A stretch of 64,000 nt of DNA from Mytilus californianus. Lineage: Eukaryota > Mollusca > Bivalvia > Mytilida > Mytilidae. Within the stretch, counting starts at the first letter, position 1. Every line of letters starts with the position of its first letter. Under the pieces are notes generated by a model that saw only the letters and a list, made by a program, of their open reading frames with translations, had not been told where the DNA came from and searched no databases. Positions 42,201 to 57,200 of the stretch are shown here, in pieces. The translations under genes were made by a program, and so were the position numbers. The stretch spans positions 50,099,278 through 50,163,277 of the forward strand of contig NW_026262701.1 in NCBI RefSeq assembly GCF_021869535.1, in the 5' to 3' direction.

Positions 42201-45200
42201 ACATCCTTAAGAATGCTGAAAAGGAGAAAATCCAATTTACTTACTTCAATATTGCAACATGAGCTAAAAGCATGTTATCTAAAAATCATTCTAAAATGCA
42301 ACACCGATATTGATGAACATTTCGGGGCCTGTTATATCTGTCTATGCGATATGGGTTTTTCTCATTGTCGAAGGCCGTATGGTGACATATATTTGCTAAA
42401 TTCTAAGTCATTTGGTCTCTGGTGGAGCGTAATCTTATTGGCATTTATACCACAGCTTCTCGTTTTCATATTAACACAATCGTAGAACACAACCTGAGAA
42501 TGTGCATTAAGGCATATAATCCTGTCCCCACATGTTAAAAGGGAGATAATCCAATTAACTTTTTTTTCATTTTATAGCTTGTACTTCTGTAAATATAGAC
42601 AATATAATTTCTTAAAGGAACTCCTTTTACGGCTAAAAATGTGCCACTTTTACTATAAAGTTTAGTAAAATATCGTAGAATGGGAAGTACATATGCACTA
42701 CTAATTATGGCAAAGGTCAAAACATACGGCATATTTTTAACATTTATATGGCTTGAACTTTTAAGAGGTTAAACTTATACTAAATGTCTGTACTAACACC
42801 CCCCCCCCCCTCCCCCCCCCCTTTTTCCCCCTTTCCCCACTTTTACTTTGAGTCGTCCTGAGAATTAAATTTGTTTGCTATCTAACAGTATTTATACTGG
42901 TAAAATTCCCAAGATGTGTCTATGAGATGAAACATAGAACCAGTAGGAAAACAAAACAAAATATATATGAATATAAAGTATCTCCCCAGTAGTGGCAAGG
43001 TTTGTGAATCAGCTGTATTTACAAAGTGCAACCTATATATATGGTACCAACATTTATTAGATAGAAAAAATTTTTCACACCAAAACATATCAGAATCGTT
43101 TCTTAAAAAAAATACTTCGTATACCCCTAACTTAGTTTTTACAGTACATTCAATACCACACCTCTGTTTCAATTTTAAAGAATTTGAAAACTAGACTTTC
43201 GCTATTGTCAGCCTGCCCTATGTGCATGTTTTCTGACATGAAATGCCTAGAACCTGTATAAAGTACTGTGATAACAAATTGAAACCATTTCAGAATACCA
43301 TAATTGTAAAGTTTAATAATTAATCATTCTAACATTCAAGACTTTATAAAGTATCAAATCCTGCCACTGTCTGCAATCAACATCACACTGTATGCCCATG
43401 TATCTTTACAGTTAACAATTTCTGCCTTAACTGGTCATTTTAGAAATCTTTATTATACTGTCATTTTGATTCTTTTTAGAGTTATTGGACTTTGTTCTGC
43501 CGTAATTGGCTCTAGTCACCGATTCTTAATTAAAAGCACATATGTATCCCCCCCCCCCCCCTCCCCCCTTCTGAAGGAGTTGAGAATATTTAGGGCTTTC
43601 TTTCAGTACTACAATTAGTTGTGATAACAAAAGTCAAATGATATGTTTCAGGGATGCCATTGATAGAACCAAATAAAACATACACTAAAGGTAAGTATGA
43701 GTACAATAAGAGTTTTTAATTGTAAATATAATATTTTGATTTACAGTATTTTTGAAGTATTTGAGTTTTAATTGCTGTTAAAAAAACTATCATTCCAAGA
43801 GAAAGCTGTACAATAAGCATGAAATCAAGACACAGAGACATTTTTTATTTGACACCAGCAATTAAAAGTGTTATTCAAGCAGTTTTTTTACATGCTTAGA
43901 ACTAGATAATGCATCTGTATTTATTTCTTTATACCACAAAACGGCAATCAAATTACCAAGGATAATGCTAGGAAGATTTTTGCAAACATATGTCAATTCA
44001 GATGTTTTAACTTGAAAATTCCTCTAAGTATTGGTAATGCAGTTGTTGCATTGGATTATAACATTATTATTCGTCTGGTGCCCTGTAGTCATCACTCGGC
44101 CTTTCTACCCGTTAGCACTTATATGTACTACGATAAACTTACGACTGTCTAATCCGTTTTTCCACATTTAAAAAAAAAACATATAGAAGGAAGGTCCCTT
44201 TTGATAAGTTAGGATATGCTTATCAAAATTGGTTTCTAATGACGAAAATTGATTTTTTGTGATAACTATATTTCCATTATACTGACAGGACTATATTGCA
44301 TTTACCTTCTCAGTCTGTCTGTCTGTTTGTCCGTCTGTCAATAATTTTGTCCAACAAATATGTCTGTTATGTTTGTCTCGTGTATTACTGGACAGAATGA
44401 CTTCATATTAAGTCAGCAGCTAAACAGTGATAAATTGTAACGTGCGCACTTTTCAGATCTTCTGTCAGACATATACTTCCTGGTTACTGATACTTTGATT
44501 GTTTCAATATCTTGTATTAATTTAAAGTGTTTGGTCACACTATCTCAGATACTATTGAAAAGAATGATTTCATATGTTGTCAGCAGCTTGACAGCAATGA
44601 CTTAGTTCCTGTTTGCCCATACATTGAATTTTTCATCACCCTTTTCTTAAATATTACTGAACAAAATTACTTCATATAAGATGAGTCTAAAGTATGAGAC
44701 CTTTATTTGGATCTGTACGACACCTTCTTCCTGTTTTCCGAATTATGACTGGGGTATGCTTAGCGCGACAATGGTTGCAATCTTGTTTGGTGTAAAATAA
44801 CCATTTAAATTAAGTCTTTGTTGTGAATTTTTAGAATTTTAATTCAAACTGATATAAAGGTATGAACAGATTTTTCAAGTTAAATTCAGATGTCAAAATT
44901 TTTTTTTAAATGTGGTAAAAATTACTTTCGGTTATAAAATCATAAATTGTGAAAAACATCTTTTTGTGTAAGGATTTCAACAACTATTGAATAAATAGGT
45001 TTAATATGCCGTTAAAAAAATTTTCAGTTTCAAAAATTATTTTTATTTAAATTGTGGGAAAAGATTGGTGTGGAAACATATTTTTGTTAAAATTCACCAA
45101 TTTTGAGAAACATCTTTTTTTGTTTCCATTTCAACAAAAAGTAAGATGGAGGATTAACATGCCCTTCAAAATTCTTGGTGTCAGATTTGCAGCTAAACAA

Positions 45201-48200
45201 CATAGGGGAAAGATGAGATGAAAAACTTTTGTGAAAACATCACAAATTTAAAAAAAAAATTAAATGTTAGGATTTCCTCAGAAATTAAAAATATAATTAA
45301 AATAAGCTATATAATAATGATTTTAGGTTAAAAAAAAAAAACTTTTAATTTTGTATAAATTTGCTTTTAATTGAAAATCTTAAATTTTGAGAAAGCTATT
45401 TTTGTGATTGGATTTCAAAACAAATTGATTGAAAGGTAGTAAAGTTTAGTAAAGTAGTTTTTGCTTTTATTTCAATGAAAATCTATATGTAAGTATAGGT
45501 TAACCTATAAGATGATTTCCTGTGTCAACCATTATTGTTTGCCTACCAAAAATAAATAGTTCTTAGATTTTTCCAAAACTAATATTTATCCTCAGCACAT
45601 TCTGTTGTCAAAATTATTGAAAATTGAATCCCATGAACATCAATTGATTTGTATGCATCACCATTAAGTATGCAAGTGAGGCCTTTGCTGGCATGTCAGT
45701 TTTCAAGCAAATGTGATTCATTGACCCCAAAAATGTTAATTTCCCTCCTATGTTAAGCGCTATCTCCATCGGTCTCTACCCTTTTCGGTTCAAAGTTCTG
45801 GTTTCAGTTAGTTTACCATAAAATTGATGTTACATGTATTTCAAACTTACAGTAAACACATGTACATTAAGATGTGAACTTTTAAATACTATGCCAAATT
45901 AAGGATTTTACCAAATTTCACAGTTCACTGATTCTGGAATCTGATAGATGGTATTCTACATAAATACATTCTACTTTTGTATAATTTTATAAAACAAAAC
46001 TTTGTTTTAAAACTTTCAAAAAGTTGTTGCAAAAATTGAAGGATTCCGAATGACTTCACTTATTGCCCACAGGTATTGATTTGATTGGTCCTTTCATGTT
46101 TTATTTTAATGCTTGAAAAGAGTTGTTCATCAATTCTAATATTATTGTTTCTACTTGCAGAATATTGTGAAAGTGATTGGCTATATTTTGATGGCTATTG
46201 TTACTTCATAGGAGAACGTGTTTTTATATATTTCAAAGACGCGGTACAGACGTGTTATGATAAAAAATCCAACTTACTCAGCATCCATTCTCAGCATGAG
46301 AATGATTGGATTTTAGAGCAAGTAAGCTTAATGTTGGAAATAATATAATAAAAAACTATATCAAATATTGATAGTATATAAATGTATATTTGTATTAGGT
46401 TTGGCTGAAGAAAGATAAGGGAGATTATCAGAGTACAGTTGGAATCATTTTTTGTGATTATATCTGTACCTAAATTTTCATCAACCAATTGACCTACTAT
46501 CATTATACTTTGTGAGTAGGTGTGCTAATTTTTCATGATTCTTAAGCCTAGAGTTTTATCTAAAAGATGAATTTGATACAGTTTCACATATCAGTTCAGT
46601 TCGCAGTATCAGAACAAAGTGATCTACACTTGTGTAACTGGCTTTAGAGAATACATCTAGGGGTCTTGTAAGTTCTTTAAAAACATAAGTTATGTTGTAA
46701 AATAAAGATTTACCATTATGGAAAATTTCTTGTGGAATTGATTCCTATTTATTCAGGCTTGTAATGTAGGCACTTCTTTTTTGAAGACCTCATATTGACA
46801 TCTGTTTTAGCTCACCTTGCCCAAGGGCCATACGACCTTTTCCAATCACTTTCCTTAACCATCTGTTACTTCTTCTCATTGTCGTCTGTTACATTTTAAA
46901 TCAAAAGCTTCTCCTTTGAAACTACTGTCCCAAGTAGAACCAAACTGACCACAATCAACATTTGGGTTGTTGTCTTAAAGAGATATGTCTGATGATTTCG
47001 TTTAGTAACCAACATTGCTGGCGAGGCTAAAAATAGAACATGGTGGTTAAACACAAGTATTGTCCATTATCTTTAAAACTGTTATAGAACGAGAAGTTCT
47101 GACAGTCAACAGAAATGTTCAGAATGTCCAGATCTACCTCTGTCCATTTAGATCAAAACTATCAGACAATTGTTTTATAGGAGTTAATGCCGTTAAATGA
47201 CAATTTTATCGTCTTTTATTTTAAGACTTTGGCTTTGATCGTAGTCAAAATTGTCAGCTTTTTTTTTTACTCCTTTTAGAAGTTACTGCCCTTGAAAGAC
47301 GAATTTTACTTGTTTTTGAGTTATTTTATGGGAATTATTGTAGAAAAAGAGAAACTGTCTACAACAAAAATGATCAACAGGATCTACAGACTAGTCAAAA
47401 ATGATTAAAATTAAAAGGCAACTCCTTATATCAGTTATATTAATGCCCTTAAAAGACAATTTTACCCGCTTTTGTGTTTTTGTGCGGAAACTCTAGTAGT
47501 AAGGGAGAAACACTGTAAACAACAAAATGAATATCAGGTTAAGATCTACAGATAAGTTAACATGGCCTTAATGGTAAATAAACTATTCGTATGATTTGTG
47601 TCCTTGAAAGGTGATGTTTTGTGTTTTTTGCAGAAACTATTGTAGACCAGCAGTAAAAACAAATCGACTAATAGGTCAACATGGCCTAAATTATTATTTG
47701 ACTCCTTAAGGGAGTTATTTCCCTTGAAAGATGATTTTTACCCATTTTTGTGGGTCTATAGTAGATTGAAAGAAACTGTAAACAACTAAAATGATAAGAA
47801 TGACAATATCTATACTAATGAATGAACAAGGCGGAAATGGTCAGTAGACCCCTTTATAGGAGTTATAGTCCTTGAATGATTTGTCAGAAATTATCAGAAA
47901 AATTCTTATCTTTAATTAGTGAAAAATGCCGTGTAAATAATGCAGGCTCTTTAGAGCCTATGATTTGTTGTGTTTTTGGATTGTCTTGTAGACATTAGCC
48001 TGATATTTCATTTCATTTTATTAATATGTCAGAGGCAAATGGAATAAAAAGGCAAACTTTATAGTCAAAGATTATTCTATGTATATACTATCCACAAAAG
48101 AAACGGTGCCCTAATTTTATTAAACATATCATTTTAGTTTTCAACAATGTTTTTTTAGCTTTGAATCTTATAAAACAGTAACAAAAAAGCATACAAACTT

Positions 48201-51200
48201 AACAATGAAAACAGATCACAATTTATTTGCCTTATTGCATGGACAGTTTGATGATGTCGTCGTCCAAACCAAAAGTTAAAGAGTTAATAGCGCGTATGAC
48301 CACCTCTTCCGTTGATTGCAGCACTTAATATGCGACGCGTGGATCCAATTAAGCGTTTGATCAAGGCTTGTGGATTTACTCAAACAAGGCTGTTCGGAGC
48401 TGTTTGACAAACTCTGGTGGCTGATGACGTCTACGAATACGGTTGTGAGGTTCATCCAATATGTTCAATTGGTGATAGATCTGCCGATAGAGCTGGCCAT
48501 TAAAGAATGTTATTCTGCCCAAGATACAGTGTGCATACACGTACCACTTGACACATCGGATTGTCCTGTTGCTTTGCAATGAATGGTTGGACAAATGGAG
48601 AGGGAAGTTTGTCACGATAACGCAGTCCAGCATGACTTTCGTTTATGAATGTGAAGTGAGTGCGTCCACAATGCGTGATTCCTGCCCAAACCTTCACATC
48701 ACCCCCACCAAAGGGATCACATTCATGCACTCACGCGTCTGCATAACGCTCATTTCGGCGTCTGTAAACTCTCATTCTGCCATCACTTTTACGCAAACGA
48801 AACGTGACTCATCACTTAAGAGTACATTTTGCCACCTAACACGGTTCCAGTATAAACGTGCGTTTTCCAAACAAAGGCGTGCAGTGCGAAGAATGGTGCC
48901 TAGTGGTGAACGTCGTGAACGTAAACCAGCCTCTCTTAGCCTGATACAAACAGTTTGAAGATATTCTTAGATTGTGCCTCCCACGTGTTTGTGTTGCAGT
49001 AATTGTAGCAGGCAGAAACCGGCCCTAGAAATGAGTGAATCTTACTCGATGGTCTTGACGGAACGTCGTTTCTCTTGGACGTCCACTATACGTGGTCTGT
49101 CACTTAAGGAAAAAGTATATCTTAAACGTCTCATTAGTCGTGTTATTGTCAATTTAGAAACACCAAAATTTTTTGTAACGACAGTATGACGCATACCTAC
49201 TTGCATCATTCCCACTGCACTATCGTTCTCATTTTGGCAAAGACGAGGTATATGAATTTAGCATTTTGGATGTCGCATCCAACTACCTTTTGTTTGCCGA
49301 ATATTTTATTACCCTCATTGAGTTTTAAACCCTTGTTCGGACGACATAAACATGTTAAACGCGGTTCCATTCAAAATTTTAAATTTTAAGCAACGCTTTA
49401 ACAGTATTAATGTCCAGGTAAAACAAAAAAAATCCAAACTATTAATACAGTAAGATAAAAACTAATTTAAGCTTTTAAACATACAGCTAGTGGCAATAAA
49501 TAAATTTTAGGTAATAAAATGTTTTATGCCAAAAGATCGGGTATTGCTTCCTTTTTTAGGCTAGATTTTTCTCCTAAGTGAGAGTACAAATTAGGTCAAC
49601 ATTATTAAATTATCTTGTTTTACAAACCCGCCAGCCGTATTTTTCCTGAAAATAAAAGGGAATGCTGTAAAATATTATTTTTTCATTATCGCCGATAGCC
49701 GAAATTTTTTGGTTGCTTAAAATAAAAGATCAATACTTTACCGCGCTCTTCTTGTCGGAACCTAATTTCTCCCCGGTATATTTCATCACGTAGAAAAGGG
49801 CCTGATTACCAGTCGAACAGATGCAAGCATTGCTACTGATGCCGAACACAAGATCCAAGCTATTTTTTTAAGGTTCATCATTACAAATGGACAAAAATGG
49901 CCGTTTTTCCACCTAAAAAATTAAGAGTACACACATACACGTGCAGTTGGAAAAGTGTTAAGGCCTAGCATCCACTAGATGTATAAGCATTAAATACATT
50001 TTGTGTTTCAGAAAGTTATAATCTTTTTTTAATTTTGATGGGCATTTTTTTCGTTCCTGCAGAACATGTAAAAATAAACTGTCCGGTAAAATCTTTGATA
50101 TGACCCTTCTCAAGTAACAGTAGTTGTATTGTATTGATTGTTAATGAAAATAGAAGGAAACTAAATATCTACACAGAAATAGGTCAGTTAAACAGTGTTA
50201 CTGAGTAGACAGTTGCAAATGTAATTCAGGTGTTTGTTTATTTTATCATCTTCTTTTTTTCGTTTTATGCCATGGCATTGGGCTATTCTAGCCAAACCCC
50301 CAGATGTGCTTTCTGTTGTCTTCTTGTAAAATGTATTAAAAGAATGGCCAGTAGAATCGACTTACATATTAAAATGTATACACGTAATAGGTACGGGATG
50401 TATGAAAGATCCCTGTGAGACGAGACCAAGACAACTAACCATCAGAATATAAAATATAAGGAGATGTGGTATGATTGCCAATGAGACAACAATCCACCAA
50501 AATTCAAATGAAGTGGATGTAAGCAATTATAAGCAACCGTACGGCCTTCAACAATGAAAAAAATCTATACCATATAGTCGTCTATAAAAAGTCATATAAG
50601 AAAACTAACGGCCTAATTTATAACAAAACAATTTACGAAAATCAAATATGACAGGCATAAACCAACGACAACCACTGAACAACAGGCTCCTGACTTGGGA
50701 CAGGCAAATATAGAATGTGGCAGATTAAAGATAGTTTGCTGGCCCCTTAACTTGGAACAGTGGTGTAACAGTACAACATAAGTACAAACTATAACGATCA
50801 GTTGAAAAAGGCTTAACTCATCAGATCGATACAAAGCAGAAAACATCTAACGAAAACACAGTCTGGAAAATTGTTTCAAGAGGGCACTGTACATGTCATA
50901 TCACCATCGTGGAGCAACACCCACTGAACGGCAATCTTTTATTGACCCATGTTAAAAATACAAAGCAAACCATTTTGTGAAAAACCACCAGTTGTCAAAC
51001 ATGCATGTACCAAAGTGCACAAATTGAAGTTGAAAAATACCAAGGGCAATTTATCATGTACTGTGTAAAATTGAGAAGGAACAGTTTTTATATAGGTTAA
51101 CAGTTGCAGATTCAGGGTTTCATGTTTATAAGTGGGGGCAATAATTAAATGAAAAGGAATTATGACCCGAACGATAACGCTGTATGGAGTTTGCATAAAT

Positions 51201-54200
51201 CTATGATAAATCTGTGATAACAACAACAACAAAAATGCAAGAAGGGGATAAATGTAATTACAAAATAAAAAAAGAAATGGTTAAAACCATACTTATTTTT
51301 ATTTATTTTGTCGACTCAAACCATTCCATTCAATTCTTTTATTTTTATTTTCATTTCGACCCACGACCCTAATTTTCAGAAAAAATCTCGTGAAAGAGAT
51401 AATAAAAATGTTGGCCTTATCGATGTTAAGTTGTGATTTTTTTTTCATTTTTTTTTTTGTCAAGTGGCAATCAGTGTTTAAGGTAACATTCTAAACATCG
51501 GTTAACAATGGATGTCCAGCAAACCACATAAAAACTAAACATAGATCAAAAGAGTTTCGGATATAGGAAACTAAATAAGCTGATATCTTGAATTTCATTA
51601 TAAGTAAGCTTTGTAAGTGTATAAATCATGAGTTAATGGTTAAGTAAAAATGTAGATATGCAGGTCCTTTCAGCTATTTATACAACAAGAAAACGTGTGA
51701 CGTATATGTATTGAGGTAAAATACCAGTGTCAGTTCAAATATAAACACAACCCCAAGGATTGACTGAAGTATAGAATATGGTCATCCCTTAGACTTCTCC
51801 AATCAGGCAGTAAAACCCTTGTTTAAGTGTGGAGTTTTTTTTAGCAGGGTATATAAATATGCAGCCATGTAGGGGGGCGTTAAATCTGATGACTCATGAT
51901 TCTGCAATTTAAAGAAACATTTCAACAACAATTTGAGGTGGCCGGATGCAAAGAAAAATGTCTGCCTCCAATCAACATACCCTCCTAATCTAGTGACAGT
52001 CGAAATATTTGCCCCTGGATGTTAAGCAAACAACAATCAATCAAGTGTCATCAAAACATGAGGACTAAATAATTGGAATTGCACAATTTCAATGGTGTTT
52101 AGACCAGGTATGTCAACAAGTTCAGAATCTCCTGCTACATAAAATGAGAAGATGTGGTATGATTGCCATTGAAATAACTATCCACTAGAAACCAAATGAC
52201 ATAGATGTATTAAACTTGCGCTACATTAAGCAATATTTGTGTGATCTCATTATATCAATGAAATTCTGTGTTCATAATTTGACAGTTTTAGTCTTCTGCT
52301 CTGACAGGGTAAAAGAAAACCAGACATGAAGTCAACATAATGTGACTTGTTTTATTGTTATTTTGCATGTTAGAAATTTTAAGAATAACAATCAGTTTTT
52401 ATTTTGAATTACTGTGGATAAAGAAGACTTTTTTTGGAATAAATTGAATGTGATTTTTTTCTTTGTAATACTGGTTATTTTAAGCATTACTGTCAAGTTT
52501 TGTCATAATCAGTTCAATAAAAAATCTTGTATAATGTGAGACGACATCTACAGCGATACGAGCAAAATTTCTTCGAAAAATCCAAATCAAGCCGCATCAT
52601 GATAGAATATAGTGTGGACCAATAAATGATCAAATATGTATCTCATCTGCCTACAAACAGTTGCATATAATACAAAAGATGACCATAGGATGATAAATAC
52701 AACTAATGGACCTCCTTGTCTTCATTATAAGACCCCGTTTGGTCCATTTATACCTCTCATGTCCTCAGAATTTCAATTTTTTAATGAAAGAAATGTGATA
52801 ATAAATGAGTAACTGAAGTATTCAAGCTGAATGAAATATCCATATTAAAGTTTACTGACTCCATGTAGGTTTCAATAAGTCCTTACGTAAAACTTAAATT
52901 TACGCCGCCGCACTCCAGAGAGAGACATAAAAAGCTTCCCTTTTAGTAAAAAATTTGTTGTTACTGCTTCAAAACTAATGTCATTAACTTATAACTGTAT
53001 ATTTATTAAAGTATTAATCAGGAAAATTTTTCTATTATAGCAAAATATAAGAAATAAGGAGAAAAAGTCAGAAAAAGTTCCCCAAAACACTGACTATGGC
53101 TTGCTCTGTCTACTAATATTCATGATAGAGTCCTATTTCAAGGCATTTTTCTCTAAAAATGTGTTTTTGAGACTCAATCCACTCAAAATATTTCATTTTT
53201 GTAATATTTCACTTACAAAAATGTAAATAGCATGAAATTTTAACTAATGAGAGTACACACAAGGTCAAAAGTACATGTGCAGCTTCCCATACTGGAGTCA
53301 TGTATTATCCTTGATACAATGTACAATTTATGTGAATTGAGGAAAAAAAGTGTATTTGTGGATATTCTATTTCATGGCTTTTACAAGTTCTGCTTATTTG
53401 CCTTTTAGGTCTTTGTATTTTGTTGAATGCTTAGATTCATGGAATACCTTAAGACAAAAAAAAAAAAAACTCCAGACAAATAATGATGATTCCATAGTAT
53501 GAAACTCAGTACTGTTATGACTGTGGATTCCTTATTTTTGGTGAATACAGGTATTAGTGGATTTCGTAGGTAAAGGTAAACCATGAATTTAAATGTTTAA
53601 CGAAGTACAAATTTTTCTAAAGGCTTGTATGCAGAGTTTGATAAAACCATAAAATCAAATATTCACAAAATGTAAAATTTTCTCAATCAATGGAAATTAA
53701 TAAGGGATGTAATTTTTGTATATGAATATATATTACTTTTAGATTAACAAAAAGTTTGATATGTGGATTGGCCTGAATAAATTGAATCGTCGGTATGACT
53801 GCTACAGGTAATATACTATGCTTGGTAAAGACATTCTAGATGAAAAGTACACCAACTTTGAGAAGAATTACAAATAAAGCATTGTTCCTCTAGATCTGCT
53901 CTTTGTTTTGTAAATTTGGATTTTGCCACGGAATAATGACTAAATACATCAAATCCTTCTTTTCCATCTAATTTACAGATCTTGCTGTTTGGAAGCCTTA
54001 AAAAATGTCACTTGCTTGAGGTGTACACATTTGTGGTTCTTGGTTATGGCATATAATACATGTATTTCCACTTTAGAAGTGACGTCTATATTGCAATCAG
54101 TTTGTCCTTCCAACAAAAATTTTGTTCACACTTTTCTCAGAAACTACTTAATAGAATTACTCATTATTTGTCAGCAGTTTGACAGTAATGATCTGTCAGA

Positions 54201-57200
54201 TGTTTAGCTACTTACTGTATTTGCTGATACTTTGAATTACTAATGTGGATTTGCTTAACTGGAAAACACATGCATTCATGTTCATTCTATGGATAACTTT
54301 TTTTTTATCATACTAATCACTTGACCAGATTTTGGCAGGTGTGACCTCACAGACCTTTGGAAATTTCCTACTAACCCAAAATTGTTAGTGATTCATCACC
54401 AGGTGATCAAGTGATTTCAGTTTTTGTCCTATGATTATTTAGAGTCTGTAAGTTCTTCATAAATAAAGAAATTTTTTCTGCAATAAAGAAACACATTTTG
54501 CTCACATCATAATACCAGCCACTTGACAATTAACTAATCTCTGAAAGGAACATATATAGTTTAAGAACTAAATGGCTTTATTTTTTTTCTTTGCATGACA
54601 ATTAATTTATTTATTTTTCTGAAGTTTAATTACATAAAAAAGGAATTGGAACGCTTCAGTAGATAAATTAATACCAAGATTTACTGAAACATGTGAAAGA
54701 CCATTTTATTTAATAGGAATACTGTAAATTTAGAAATTTTTGCGTCGTTTTTATTATAGGGAAAATTTTGACATGGCTGAGGCAAAAATAAAGCTCACAT
54801 TTTTAATTTGCATTGCTTTATTTTTATGCAGCATTTCCTTAAAACGCAATAATCAAATCGCGCTCTTATGTCCATTGTCTGAAACTAATTGCCCAATTAT
54901 AAATGCACGCAAAAGTTTCATTATTTACAGTAATCTTTATATTTATGATGTTAGCACAATCTTACATTTCAGATGACATACTGTGGAAAAGGAAAATGAT
55001 TTGTAACAAAACAAAATAGTGTCAAAATTCAAAGGCGATGCATCATAGTCGTGGAAAATTGAAACACAAAACAAAATCACTTTTTGGGGTAAAAACTTAA
55101 TTAGATGCAGTCAAAAACCCTGATGTCACTGGCTTAATTGCTATATCATCTAGACCCCATCTCTACCTGTGGGAATTTTAAAAAAAATAGGGCAGTGAGG
55201 TGAACATTCTTTAAATCAGATCCAGCCAATGGGATGCATTTCATTTAAATATATATTCAAGAAACAAAATGATGTGTACAAACATACTTGTCAAGACAAT
55301 TATATTATAAAAAAACAACATACGTTGTGTATCATATATGTTTATGTTCTAAAAATAGGTTCAACTACAAATGTACAGTTATGGACAAAAGAACATACTG
55401 CAGCTCCAGTTCAAAATGTTGCTTAAATGTGTTCCATTAATTACAGAATACAATTCTTGCCCTTCAGTGCACTTCGATAAGAGAGGACACACTGTATCCT
55501 TGTACCAAATAACCAATTTCAAAATTGAAATTATTGCTAAAAAAAAGGACAATATTTCCATAAAAGCAAAGATTTTTCATTCAACGCTATCAGACAAAGC
55601 ATTGTAAGTATAGTAGCTATGTGTATTACAATTTACTATAAAGATAAATTATCAGTTGATTTCCCCGATGGGAACTTTTCAGGAGTTTTAAACTTTTCAT
55701 AGTCATGTACATTTAAAGAACTTTCGATTTATATTTATCGATAACCAAAATCATCAATGCCATGCATATTACTCCTATTTTTTTAGATGGTCTGATAATT
55801 CCCCGGTAGACTTTGTATCCTGGGACTCAGGGGAACCACGATATCCGTCCGTCAACAAATGTGTGAGGATAAATTCAGATACTGGTATGTATCCTGGGGC
55901 TCGGACAAACCAGGTTATCCTTCTGTTAACAGGTGTGTCAAGATACAGTCAGGTTCAGGTATGTATCCTGAGGCTCTGGCGAACTAGGTTATCCTTCTGT
56001 CAACAGGATTGTCAAGATACAGTCAGGTTCAGGTATGTATCCTGAGGCTCGGGCAAACCAGGTTATTCTTCTGTCAACAGGTGTGTCAAGATACAGTAAG
56101 GTTCAGGTATGTACACTTTCTCAGATAAGCTAAATACAGTCAAATTCAGGTATGTACATTTTCTCAGGTAAGCTAGTTACAGTCAGGATTAAGGTATGTA
56201 CACTTTCTCAGGTACCCCGATTAGCTAGATACAGTCAGAGTCAGGTATGAACACTTTCTCATGTAAACTAGGTACAGTCAGGTTCAGGTATAAAATTGAG
56301 AATGGAAACGGGGAATGTGTCAAAGAGACAACAACTTGACAAAAGAGCAGAAAACAGCTCAAGTCAACCAATGGGTATTCAACACAGCGAGATAATCCCG
56401 CAACCGGAAGCGGGCAACATCTGACCCCTAATCAAAAAGTTCTACTTGTTCAGAGGAAATAGGTAAGCTAGATACAGTCAGGTTCAAGTATGTAAACTTT
56501 CTCAGGTAAGCTAGATGCAGTCAGGTTCAGGTATGTATACTTTTTCAAGTAAGCTAGATACAGTCAATTCAGGTGTGTACGCTTCCTCAGGTAAGCTAGA
56601 TACATTCAGGTTCAGGTATGTACACTTTCTAAGGTAAGCTAGATACAGTCAGGTTCTGAAATCAGGTATGTACACTTCCGCAGGTAAGCTAGATACAGTT
56701 AGGTTCAGATATGTACACTCTCTAAGGTAAGCTAGATACTGCCATGTCAGATATGTACACTTTCTCAGGTAAACTAGATACAGTCAGGTTCAGGTATGTT
56801 CACTTTCTCAGGTCAGATTCAGGTAAGTACACTTTCTCAGGTAAGCTATATACAGTCAGGTTCAGGTATGTACGCTTTCTTAGGTAAGCTAGATAAAGTC
56901 AGGTTCAGATATGTACACTCTCGCAAGTAAGCTAGATACATTCAGGTTCAGGTATGTACACTTTTTCAGGTCATCTTGATACATTCAGGTTCAGGTATGT
57001 ACACTTTTTCAGGTCAGGTTCATGTATGTACACTTTCGCAAATAAGCTAGATACAGTCAGGTTCAGGTATGTACACTTTCGCAAGTAAGCTAGATACAAT
57101 CAGGTTCAGGCATGTAAAATTTCTAAGGTAAGTTATATACAGTCAGGTTGAGGTATGTACACTTCCGCAGGTAAGCTAGGTACTGTCAGGTTCAGGCATG

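Noticed and set aside
42003..42485. 160-codon plus-strand open frame
   Set aside because: Its last third is the reverse of a family A repeat found elsewhere in the window, and the rest has no recognisable domain or splice context.
48548..49389. Plus-strand open frames of 67-136 codons
   Set aside because: They are the opposite strand of the degraded Tc1-type transposase.
54740..54976. 78-codon plus-strand frame starting MRRFYYREN
   Set aside because: Most of it lies inside the TA-flanked MITE at 54722-54930 and it shows no domain.
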